Both the position numbers and the translations under genes were made by a program. A DNA stretch of 15,879 bases from Firmicutes bacterium AF25-13AC (GTDB taxonomy: Bacteria > Bacillota > Clostridia > Lachnospirales > Lachnospiraceae): contig QUFP01000059.1 of assembly GCA_003478935.1 (NCBI GenBank), forward strand, positions 1 through 15,879, in the 5' to 3' direction. A model generated the notes under the pieces. It ran no database searches, was not told the DNA's origin, and saw only the letters and a list, made by a program, of their open reading frames with translations. This document shows, piece by piece, positions 7,981 through 14,623 of the stretch; position 1 is the stretch's first letter, and each line of letters opens with the position of its first letter.

Positions 7981-7989
7981 TGTTATAAT
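7981..7989 (+). promoter_or_regulatory. Extended -10 promoter for kdpDE
   Basis: TGTTATAAT at 7981-7989 is a perfect extended -10 element (TG-n-TATAAT) 51 bases before the kdpD start. The -35 position (about 7961-7966, ATGTAG) is poor, which extended -10 promoters tolerate. TTGACT at 7970-7975 is too close to serve as the -35. The promoter would give the sensor and regulator a basal supply separate from the induced structural genes. Confidence 0.5.
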
Positions 7990-8040
7990 ATTAAAAAAAA
8001 GAAATCGCTCTTACTTGAGTGATAGACGAGGAGGAACAAA

Positions 8041-8664
8041 ATGGAATTGCCAAGACAAGATCCGGATCAGCTTCTTCGTGCGATTTGCAGCGATACATAC
8101 ACTAGGAAAAGTGGAAAACTTAAAATCTTTTTTGGCTATGCCGCAGGTGTCGGAAAGACCTATGCCATGCTTCAGGCGGCTCATCAGGCTAAGGAGCGTG
8201 GCATCGATGTGGTTGCTGGATACATAGAACCCCATGCCCGACCCCAGACGATGGCACTTCTGGACGGCTTGGAGCAGCTTCCTGTGAAAAAAGTTGCTTA
8301 CGAAGGAATGACCCTTCGTGAATTTGATATTGATGCTGCGCTCAAGCGAAATCCCCAGCTCATACTGGTGGATGAGTTTGCCCACACCAACATAGAAAGC
8401 AGTCGGCACACGAAGCGGTATCAGGATGTTCAGGAACTGCTAAATGCTGGAATTGATGTCTATACTACTGTAAATGTCCAACATATTGAGAGTCTTAACG
8501 ATACAGTGGCCTCTATCACTGGAATTCTTGTGCGGGAGCGCATTCCTGATTCTGCCTTTGATCAGGCGGATCAGGTAGAACTGGTGGATATTGACCTGCG
8601 GAGTTGCTGGAAAGACTGGCAAGTGGAAATGTGTACCGGAAAGACCAGGCCAAACGGGCAATAG
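8041..8664 (+). CDS. kdpD: kdpD 5' part: K+ sensor kinase, N-terminal sensing domain (frameshifted)
   Basis: This frame encodes the N-terminal part of KdpD, the K+-sensing histidine kinase. It has the KdpD P-loop GYAAGVGKT (residues 32-40) and a Walker B-like LILVDEFAHTN (107-117), the ATP-binding regulatory domain. GAGGAGG lies just before the ATG. True homology ends at about residue 185 (VELVDID). The last 22 residues to the stop at 8664 come from the wrong frame. Adding one C at 8595-8596 would give a D-P-A-E-L-L-E-R-L sequence and join this frame to the one beginning near 8604. The intact protein would be 897 aa, the usual KdpD length. As written, the cell would make a 207-aa protein with no kinase part. 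Either a real mutation or a sequencing or assembly error in a short C run explains it. Confidence 0.9.
   Translation: MELPRQDPDQLLRAICSDTYTRKSGKLKIFFGYAAGVGKTYAMLQAAHQAKERGIDVVAGYIEPHARPQTMALLDGLEQLPVKKVAYEGMTLREFDIDAALKRNPQLILVDEFAHTNIESSRHTKRYQDVQELLNAGIDVYTTVNVQHIESLNDTVASITGILVRERIPDSAFDQADQVELVDIDLRSCWKDWQVEMCTGKTRPNGQ
8595..8596 (+). other. kdpD: Single-base deletion site in kdpD
   Basis: The sequence reads GAC CTG CGG AGT TGC; with one more C it would read GAC CCT GCG GAG TTG CTG, encoding D-P-A-E-L-L, a good fit to the KdpD family at this point. The upstream frame is correct before this position and the downstream frame is correct after it, so the shift is confined to a CC pair. Confidence 0.85.
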
Positions 8665-10733
8665 TTAATTTCTTCACGCTGGAAAATCTGACTGCATTGA
8701 GGGAAATTGCTCTTCGCCGATGTGCTGACCGGGTAAATTTGTTGACAGAACGCGCCAGGATACAAAGCCGAGGCGATTACCATACAGACGAGCGCATTCT
8801 GGCATGTCTTTCCTCGTCGCCATCCAACGCAAAAATCATTCGGACAGCTGCAAGGATGGCAAGAGCCTTTCGGGGAACATTTACCGCTCTTTATGTGGAA
8901 ACGCCAAATACAGCGGCGATGAGTGAAGAGGACAAAAAACGTTTGCAGGATAATAAACGGCTGGCCCAGCAACTTGGCGCTGCGATTGAGACAAGCTATG
9001 GTGATGACGTGCCTGTTCAAATTGCCGAATTTGCCCGTCTTTCCGGCATCTCAAAAATCGTAATTGGACGAAGTACCATTGCACGAAAGAATATTTTCAG
9101 CAAGCCCACCTTGACGGAACGCCTGATTTCCAGCGTACCTAATCTGGATATTCATGTGATACCGGATGCCAACACAGAAAATAGCTATCAGAAAAGAAAG
9201 AGAAAGGTGCAGGTAGATACGATACCCCTGCGTGATGTTCTGAAGAGTATAGTCGTATTGTTGGCAGCTACACTGATTGGCTGTGGCTTTGACGCTCTTG
9301 GGTTCACGGAGAGTAATATTGTCGCAGTATACATATTAGGCGTACTTGTGACTGCTGTAATCACAATCAACCGACTGTGCGGGATTCTGACCTCGGTTGT
9401 CAGTGTGCTGGTTTTCAATTTCTTTTTTACAACTCCGAGACTGACATTCCATTTTGACGATCCGAACTATATTGTTACCTTTACCATTATGTTTATAGTA
9501 ACACTGCTTTCCGAATCTCTCGCTACCCGGCTGAAAGAAAATGCGAAACAATCTGCCCATACAGCTTACCGTACAAAGATTCTCTTTGAAACCAACCAGC
9601 TTCTGCAAAAAGAGCAGGATGAGAATGCGGTAATCACAGCTACCGCAGGTCAACTCATGAAGCTGCTGAAAAAAGATATCGTCGTCTATCTGTCTGACGG
9701 TAAAGAACTTGACGTTCCCAACGTTTTTCGTACTGTTAATAGCACTCAAGAGGATTTAATTTCTGAGAATGAGAAAGCAGTCGCCGATTGGGTATTTCAA
9801 AACAATAAACACGCCGGTGCCACAACAGATACATTATCCAGTGCAAAGTGTCTATACCTTGCGATTCGAGTTAACCAGCATGTATATGGAGTGGCTGGTA
9901 TTGCGGTGAACGGTATTCCGCTGGATTCTTTTGAAAACAGCGTACTCCTCTCTATTCTGGGAGAGTGCGCTTTGGCACTTGAAAACATCAAAAACGCCAA
10001 AGAGAAGGAGGAAGCGGCTGTCTTAGCGCAAAATGAACAGCTTCGTGCTAATCTGCTGCGGGCAATCTCTCATGATCTTCGAACTCCTTTGACAGCGATT
10101 TCCGGCAGCGCAGGCAATTTGCTCGCAAATTATAAAAAGATGGACGATGAACTGCGGGAGCAGACCTTTACTGATATTTATGACGATTCCATGTGGCTGA
10201 TTAATCTCGTTGAAAACCTGTTGGCAGTTACGCGAATTGAAGGAGGACAGGTTAATCTGACTCGGAGTATAGAACTCATGGATGAGGTTGTTTCTGAAGC
10301 GCTGAAGCACATCAACAGAAAGAGTAAAGAACACACCATTCGTGTGAGCAGCGGCAAAGACTTTATCCTTGCACACATTGATGCGAAGCTGATCGTTCAG
10401 GTGATTATCAATCTGGTGGACAACGCCATCAAATATACCCCTGTCGGTTCGGTAATTGAAATACACACTGAGCAGAAGAATAAATGGGTTATCGTTTCAG
10501 TTGCCGATAATGGGCCTGGGATTCCAGATGAGCAGAAGCCTCGTGTTTTCGATATGTTTTATAGCGGAGCCAATAAAGTGGTCGACAGTCGCAGAAGCCT
10601 TGGATTGGGGTTGTCCCTCTGCAAGTCGATTGTGACCGCTCACGGCGGCACAATCTTTGTATCAGACAATCTGCCAAATGGCACTGTGTTTACATTTACA
10701 TTACCCGCCGGGGAGGTAGAAATTCATGAATAA
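8604..10733 (+). CDS. kdpD: kdpD 3' part: Usp, membrane and histidine-kinase domains (frameshifted)
   Basis: This is the rest of KdpD in the other frame; TTG at 8604 is only the first possible start after the shift and has no suitable ribosome site. Fragment residues about 62-190 form a universal-stress-protein domain with SSS at 70-72, exactly 20 residues, then FTALY at 93-97: the SxSx20FTAxY c-di-AMP motif known from S. aureus KdpD. Four membrane helices lie at about 213-306 and a GAF-like region at 320-465. The kinase core follows: H-box AISHDLRTP (487-495, His490), N-box NLVDNAIKYTP (603-613), G1 DNGPGIP (635-641) and G2 GLGLSLC (667-673). His490 would be about His678 in the joined protein. 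The stop overlaps the kdpE start by 8 bases. All catalytic parts are intact, which suggests a recent mutation or an error. Confidence 0.92.
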   Translation: MLERLASGNVYRKDQAKRAIVNFFTLENLTALREIALRRCADRVNLLTERARIQSRGDYHTDERILACLSSSPSNAKIIRTAARMARAFRGTFTALYVETPNTAAMSEEDKKRLQDNKRLAQQLGAAIETSYGDDVPVQIAEFARLSGISKIVIGRSTIARKNIFSKPTLTERLISSVPNLDIHVIPDANTENSYQKRKRKVQVDTIPLRDVLKSIVVLLAATLIGCGFDALGFTESNIVAVYILGVLVTAVITINRLCGILTSVVSVLVFNFFFTTPRLTFHFDDPNYIVTFTIMFIVTLLSESLATRLKENAKQSAHTAYRTKILFETNQLLQKEQDENAVITATAGQLMKLLKKDIVVYLSDGKELDVPNVFRTVNSTQEDLISENEKAVADWVFQNNKHAGATTDTLSSAKCLYLAIRVNQHVYGVAGIAVNGIPLDSFENSVLLSILGECALALENIKNAKEKEEAAVLAQNEQLRANLLRAISHDLRTPLTAISGSAGNLLANYKKMDDELREQTFTDIYDDSMWLINLVENLLAVTRIEGGQVNLTRSIELMDEVVSEALKHINRKSKEHTIRVSSGKDFILAHIDAKLIVQVIINLVDNAIKYTPVGSVIEIHTEQKNKWVIVSVADNGPGIPDEQKPRVFDMFYSGANKVVDSRRSLGLGLSLCKSIVTAHGGTIFVSDNLPNGTVFTFTLPAGEVEIHE

Positions 10734-11427
10734 ACCTTTGATATTAGTGGTTGAGGATGACCCGTCTGTGCGAAATCTCATTACAATCACTTTAAAAACA
10801 AATGATTATCGTTATCTGGCAGCACCTAGTGGTTCAGCAGCAATTATGGAGGCCACATCGCACAATCCTGAAATCATATTACTGGATTTGGGCTTGCCAG
10901 ATATGGATGGCGTTCAAGTAATTCAAACTATTCGCTCTTGGTCCAATGTTCCGATTATTGTAATCAGCGCTCGAAGCGAGGATAACGATAAAATCAAGGC
11001 GCTAGATGCAGGAGCGGACGATTATTTGACAAAGCCCTTTTCTGTAGAAGAGTTGATGGCACGACTTCGGGTGACGCAGCGAAGGCTCTCTCTGATGACG
11101 GCAGAGATGTTCACTGCCAGTTCTGTATTTGTTAATGGTAAGTTGAAAGTGGATTATGCCGGGGGATGCGCTTATCTGGATGAAAACGAACTTCATCTAA
11201 CACCCATTGAATATAAGTTGCTATGCTTGCTGTCCAAGAATGTTGGCAAAGTACTGACCCATACCTTTATAACGCAAAATATCTGGGGACACAGTTGGGA
11301 TAACGACGTAGCTTCGTTGCGGGTATTTATGGCAACATTGCGAAAAAAACTGGAGCCAACAGAGGAGTCTCCACAATATATTCAAACACATATTGGTGTG
11401 GGATACCGTATGATGAAAGTAGAATGA
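10726..11427 (+). CDS. kdpE: Response regulator KdpE (OmpR family)
   Basis: KdpE receives phosphate from KdpD and activates kdpFABC. The receiver domain (1-115) has the acidic pair Asp11-Asp12, the phospho-acceptor Asp54 in LLDLGLPD, Ser81 and Lys103 in LTKPF. The winged-helix DNA-binding domain (about 135-232) has LTPIEYKLLCLL (158-169) and ends with the OmpR-type YIQTHIGVGYRM. Length (233 aa) is typical. The 8-base overlap with kdpD indicates coupled translation, and GGGGAGG before the ATG provides a site. With kdpD frameshifted, KdpE may lack its partner or depend on other phosphodonors. Targets are probably the CTTAATAC motifs before the kdp and ktrB genes (inference). Confidence 0.95.
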   Translation: MNKPLILVVEDDPSVRNLITITLKTNDYRYLAAPSGSAAIMEATSHNPEIILLDLGLPDMDGVQVIQTIRSWSNVPIIVISARSEDNDKIKALDAGADDYLTKPFSVEELMARLRVTQRRLSLMTAEMFTASSVFVNGKLKVDYAGGCAYLDENELHLTPIEYKLLCLLSKNVGKVLTHTFITQNIWGHSWDNDVASLRVFMATLRKKLEPTEESPQYIQTHIGVGYRMMKVE

Positions 11428-11500
11428 AGCCATGGTGACAGGTATGGTGGCTTTCAAAGTGTACCCAATAAAAGAGCCGGCATCCCTGTCCCAATAGCGG

Positions 11501-11773
11501 TTAAATTCCATATTCATTAAATCGCTTTGTCCGAAATGCTGGATCTGCAATCGCTTTTGGAATTTCAGAGCCTCTATTTTCCTGTAACAATCTCTCATAA
11601 AGCATATTAACACGTTGCTCACCTTGTTGTACTCCGTCCTTTATGGCTGAGTTTATGGAATCATTCCAGTCGCGGATTGCTTTTTCTCGGTTTCGATACA
11701 TAGCCATTAATGTTTCATCGCTGATAGCTTTTTTCAGACGCTCATATGCTTCCTCAAAGACGCAGTGCCAGGT
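11501..11773 (-). pseudogene. C-terminal remnant of an Rpn/PD-(D/E)XK nuclease-transposase family gene
   Basis: Read on the - strand from about 11773 down to the stop at 11501, the frame encodes FEEAYERLKKAISDETLMAM and then YRNREKAIRDWNDSINSAI, followed by DGVQQGEQRVN and a short tail ending RFNEYGI. The block of a helix with SDE and a Tyr-x-x-Arg-x-Lys-Ala, a Gly-Gln-rich linker, and a short C-terminal helix is characteristic of the C-terminal third of Rpn-type nuclease/transposase proteins common in Lachnospiraceae. The catalytic N-terminal domain is missing. The frame runs into unrelated + strand coding sequence at about 11760-11785. An internal ATG at 11707 would yield 68 aa, but I see no functional gene here. 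Confidence 0.6.
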
Positions 11774-11778
11774 ACTCT

Positions 11779-12033
11779 TACAATTTTCAGGCTTATTGGA
11801 TGGAATACGAATATGAGCTGAAGGAGCATGGTTTTTCCAGTGAAGAGGATTATATTTTGAAACTTACCGATATGCCATTTGAGGAAATGTTTCAGATCAG
11901 CAAAGAGCCTCGGGATGCGTTTGATGTCCATGCCGGAGCATTTGAGACAGCATGCATGCGTGAAATTTATCCGGAAGCAGTCAGAGAAAATACATTTGCC
12001 ATGTTAGAACCAACATTTCTGCAGGGAGAATAG
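11779..12033 (+). pseudogene. C-terminal remnant of a creatininase-family amidohydrolase
   Basis: The + strand frame from about 11779 to the stop at 12033 encodes roughly 84 residues. They include a Tyr-rich start (EYEYELKEHGFSSEEDYI), MPFEEMFQ, and FDVHAGAFETACMREIYPEAV, which resembles the DIHAGxxET region carrying active-site residues of creatininase (creatinine amidohydrolase) family enzymes, then a final LEPTFLQGE. Family members are about 240-270 aa, so about two thirds is missing at the N-terminus. An ATG at 11746 exists in frame, but its first 11 codons come from the antisense of the neighbouring nuclease remnant. The most likely history is a deletion or recombination that fused the two gene ends. 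Confidence 0.55.
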
Positions 12034-12090
12034 ATTGGAAAATGGTGCAATGGATATTGTAAATAGGTTTGGACAAAGGAGATTAAAAAA

Positions 12091-12969
12091 ATGCAATTAG
12101 TAAGCAATTATATGCGTGACGATGCACTGCGCCACGCTTTAAACGATTTAACAAAGAAAACATTCGGCTTTGATTTTGAAAGCTGGGTGACAGGTGGATA
12201 TTTTGAGGGGGACTATATTCCATTTTCATTTATTGAAGATGGGAAAATAATTTCCAATGTATCCGCAAACAGGATGTCTTTTCTTCAGAATGGTGTAGAG
12301 AAAAATTACATACAGATCGGAACAGTAATGACCGATGAGGCATATCGCAGACAGGGATTGGCGAAAAAACTTATGGATCATGTGGTAAATCAGTACATGG
12401 ATAGCTGTGATGGCTTTTATTTGTTTGCAAATCTGGATGCTGTAGACTTTTATGATAAGTGTGGATTTTCTAGGGAAATGGAGTATCGCTATTCTGTAAA
12501 AAATGAGTTTTGCATGAGAAAATCAGCAGGAGAAATTTTTATATCGGTAAATGCAGCAGATAAGCAAATGAAACAGAAATATATGAATATGGTTCGTCGC
12601 AGCGCTGCTAATTCATCTTTGGAACAGCTTAACAAATTTGGTTTGCAGATGTTCTACACAGCTGATATGGAAAATGTATACTATTCAACGGATATGGACT
12701 GTTTCATTGTCGCAGAAATAGAAGAAAACACCTTGCTTTTACAGAGTATCGTAAGTGAAAATAATGTGGCGCTCATGGACATTTTGCAGCGAGTGAGAGG
12801 GGAATATCATAAATGTCAGCTTGGTTTCGTGCCGGCTATGAAGGATATGGATATTTGTACGGCAGAGAAATATGATGGAGCAGATGATTACAGGCTGTTT
12901 TATTTAGGTGAGCAGCTAAAAAGTATTGAGAATGAAAAACTTTATTTCCCAGAGCTTTCGCATGCGTAA
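12091..12969 (+). CDS. GNAT-family N-acetyltransferase, two-domain
   Basis: The N-terminal domain (about 1-135) is a GNAT acetyltransferase fold. The acetyl-CoA pyrophosphate loop is RRQGLA at 86-91, preceded by the beta-4 strand IQIGTVMTDEAY (74-85) and followed by a conserved FYDKCGF (120-126) of motif B. The C-terminal half (about 140-292) shows a similar alternation (CFIVAEIEENTLLLQSIVS) without an acetyl-CoA motif and may be a degenerate second GNAT domain, as in other tandem GNATs. The acceptor substrate cannot be predicted. AAAGGAG lies before the ATG. It stands alone between the scar region and the riboswitch, with no obvious partner. Its codon use is AT-richer than the kdp genes. Confidence 0.85.
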   Translation: MQLVSNYMRDDALRHALNDLTKKTFGFDFESWVTGGYFEGDYIPFSFIEDGKIISNVSANRMSFLQNGVEKNYIQIGTVMTDEAYRRQGLAKKLMDHVVNQYMDSCDGFYLFANLDAVDFYDKCGFSREMEYRYSVKNEFCMRKSAGEIFISVNAADKQMKQKYMNMVRRSAANSSLEQLNKFGLQMFYTADMENVYYSTDMDCFIVAEIEENTLLLQSIVSENNVALMDILQRVRGEYHKCQLGFVPAMKDMDICTAEKYDGADDYRLFYLGEQLKSIENEKLYFPELSHA

Positions 12970-13033
12970 AGACTAGAAGCTGTTGGGTTACTGTTCATGG
13001 ATAAGCCAATATTGCGGCAAAGCCCGAAGGTGC

Positions 13034-13063
13034 TTGACAAATATACAGATTTTATTGTACAAT
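13034..13063 (+). promoter_or_regulatory. Sigma-70-type promoter before the Mn2+ riboswitch
   Basis: TTGACA (13034-13039) is a consensus -35 box and TACAAT (13058-13063) is a five-of-six -10 box with an upstream TG at 13056-13057; the spacer is 18 bases. Transcription would start around 13070, just at the riboswitch's first stem. Confidence 0.8.
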
Positions 13064-13070
13064 CACCTCT

Positions 13071-13168
13071 AATAAAGGGGAGTAACCTGCGTTTTGAAAC
13101 ATACGTTTGCAGTGTCGTCAGTACGGTGGAGACATCCGGCACTGCAAGGAACTGGTGAGACTTTTATT
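13071..13168 (+). promoter_or_regulatory. yybP-ykoY (Mn2+-sensing) riboswitch aptamer
   Basis: Landmarks of the yybP-ykoY class are present in order: AAAGGGGAGTAAC (13074-13086), a variable helix, GTCGTCAGTACGG (13114-13126), CCGGCACT (13136-13143), and CTGGTGAGACTTTT (13152-13165). The closing stem P1 pairs AATAAAGG (13071-13078) with CTTTTATT (13161-13168), eight pairs including one G-T. Known members bind Mn2+ and usually turn on Mn2+ export or related genes. Here the 3' half of P1 is also the 5' half of the following terminator, so metal binding should favour read-through. Confidence 0.85.
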
Positions 13169-13203
13169 GCATGTTTTGTCATGCAATAAAGGTTTCTTTT
13201 TTT
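13161..13203 (+). terminator. Riboswitch expression-platform terminator
   Basis: Bases 13161-13173 pair with 13180-13192 in 13 consecutive pairs (one G-T) around the loop TTTTGT, followed by TTTCTTTTTTT. Bases 13161-13168 are shared with P1 of the aptamer, so aptamer and terminator exclude each other. Metal-bound aptamer means no terminator (ON); without metal, transcription ends before the transporter gene. Confidence 0.85.
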
Positions 13204-13222
13204 ATCAGAAGGAGGAAAAATA

Positions 13223-14437
13223 ATGGATCTAAGTAAAATGTCTATTAAAAAAATCCGGGAGCTCATTGTGTTTACGGCACTTCTTGTGGTCGCCTTGTGG
13301 AAGTTTGATGTGGTGCTTGGTGTGCTAAAAACAATATGGGATATTATATTTCCGTTTGTGCTTGGTGGAGCAATCGCATTTCTTACCAATGTACCAATGA
13401 GCTTTTTGGAAAAGAAAATTTTTGAAAATGTAAAAAAGAAAAATAAGATAGTTAGAAAATTGAAAAGACCGATAAGCTTGATTCTTACTATTGTATTAGT
13501 AGTTGGTGTGATCGCATTGGTGATGTTCGGTGTGATTCCGCAGCTTACACGGACAATGGGAACGTTGGTGACGAGCATTAATGATTTTATTCCGCAGATG
13601 CAAAGTTGGATTGGAGAATTTTTCCATGATAATCAGGAAATTATGAATCTGGTAGATCAAATAGAGTTTGATCCAGATCAGGCGATTAAGTGGGGAATAA
13701 GCCTTCTCGGAAACGGTGCGGGAAATATGATGAATACGACAATGTCAGCAGTGGGTTCCATAGTCAGTGGAGTAGCGACCTTTTTCATTGCGTTCTCTTT
13801 TGCCTGCTATATTCTTTTTCAGAAAGAAAAGCTGCATATACAGATCAGAAAAGTATTTTTTGCTTTTCTTCCAAGACAAAAAGCAGACACTTTCCTTAAA
13901 GTATGTTCTCTAACTTATCGGACATTTGCAAACTTTCTTGCAGGCCAGTGTCTAGAAGCTGTGATTCTAGGAAGTATGTTTGTTGTTACGTTAAGTATTT
14001 TGAAGATGCCATATGCACTTTTGATTGGAATTTTAATTGCGTTTACGGCATTAATTCCTATTTTTGGAGCCTTCATCGGATGTGCAGTAGGAAGCTTTTT
14101 AATCTTTATGGTAAACCCACAACAGGCAATTTTATTCGTAATAGTATTTCTTGTGCTACAGCAGATTGAGGGAAATCTGATATATCCTCATGTTGTTGGC
14201 GAATCTGTAGGTCTTCCTTCAATATGGGTTCTGGCGGCAGTTACGATTGGTGGAAATCTTATGGGAATAGTTGGAATGCTTGTTTTCATTCCGCTGTTGT
14301 CAGTGTTATACACTATTTTTCGGGAATTTGTATATCTGCGCCTGAAAAAACAAAATATCAAGCAGGTGACAAAGACAGAAATAGAGGAATATACAAAAGA
14401 GGAAGATATAGAAGAAACAGAAAAAAGCAAACTGTAA
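13223..14437 (+). CDS. AI-2E-family (UPF0118/PerM-like) membrane transporter
   Basis: This is an integral membrane protein with about 7-8 helices. The family signatures are FLAGQCLEAVILG (238-250), LIPIFGAFIG (277-286), and EGNLIYPHVVGESVGLPSIW (316-335). A less hydrophobic region at about 110-170 lies between the two membrane blocks. A highly charged cytoplasmic tail (EEYTKEEDIEETEKSKL) ends the protein. Members have been reported as autoinducer-2 exporters or as Na+/H+ antiporters, but most have no proven substrate. AAGGAGG precedes the ATG. The upstream riboswitch suggests that expression rises with Mn2+, so Mn2+ efflux or Mn-stress adaptation is a hypothesis. The function is not shown by the protein sequence itself. 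Confidence 0.9.
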   Translation: MDLSKMSIKKIRELIVFTALLVVALWKFDVVLGVLKTIWDIIFPFVLGGAIAFLTNVPMSFLEKKIFENVKKKNKIVRKLKRPISLILTIVLVVGVIALVMFGVIPQLTRTMGTLVTSINDFIPQMQSWIGEFFHDNQEIMNLVDQIEFDPDQAIKWGISLLGNGAGNMMNTTMSAVGSIVSGVATFFIAFSFACYILFQKEKLHIQIRKVFFAFLPRQKADTFLKVCSLTYRTFANFLAGQCLEAVILGSMFVVTLSILKMPYALLIGILIAFTALIPIFGAFIGCAVGSFLIFMVNPQQAILFVIVFLVLQQIEGNLIYPHVVGESVGLPSIWVLAAVTIGGNLMGIVGMLVFIPLLSVLYTIFREFVYLRLKKQNIKQVTKTEIEEYTKEEDIEETEKSKL

Positions 14438-14503
14438 TATACCTTTTCTTTACACAGGCAGGCATCCTAAACAAACAAGACTGTGCACTAATGATTAGTT
14501 TAC

Positions 14504-14520
14504 TATAGTTTGAAACTATG
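14504..14520 (+). promoter_or_regulatory. MET-box-like operator (LysR-type MetR/MtaR)
   Basis: TATAGTTTGAAACTATG matches, except in the last base, the MET-box TATAGTTTSAAACTATA described for MetR/MtaR-type LysR regulators of methionine genes in streptococci. It is a 7+1+7 palindrome containing the LysR T-N11-A signature and sits 21 bases before the likely -35 box of the MetE-like gene, a fitting activator position. Another odd palindrome, CTAATGATTAG (14488-14498), lies just upstream. Confidence 0.6.
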
Positions 14521-14541
14521 ATTAGCAGTGAATTAAGGTAT

Positions 14542-14570
14542 TATACAAATGATAAAAAATCCTGTATGAT
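14542..14570 (+). promoter_or_regulatory. Probable promoter of the MetE-like gene
   Basis: TATACA (14542-14547, four of six) and TATGAT (14565-14570, five of six) are separated by 17 bases. The weak -35 is consistent with dependence on an activator at the MET-box upstream. The 5' leader would be about 47 bases and shows no S-box or T-box landmarks. Confidence 0.55.
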
Positions 14571-14623
14571 AGCAGCGTTAAGAACAATAATAGAGTTTTA
14601 TTATAAAATACAGGAGGATTGCC

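Noticed and set aside
11428..11456. Hairpin after kdpE as a terminator
   Set aside because: Only a 6-bp stem with a 15-base loop and no T-run follow the stop codon; too weak to call.
12970..13033. Possible gene fragment or terminator between the GNAT gene and the riboswitch promoter
   Set aside because: No frame with recognisable protein sequence and no stable hairpin with a T-run was found.
14438..14623. S-box (SAM) or T-box leader before the MetE-like gene
   Set aside because: The leader is short, and neither S-box core blocks nor a T-box motif or specifier stem are present; a MET-box operator explains regulation better.
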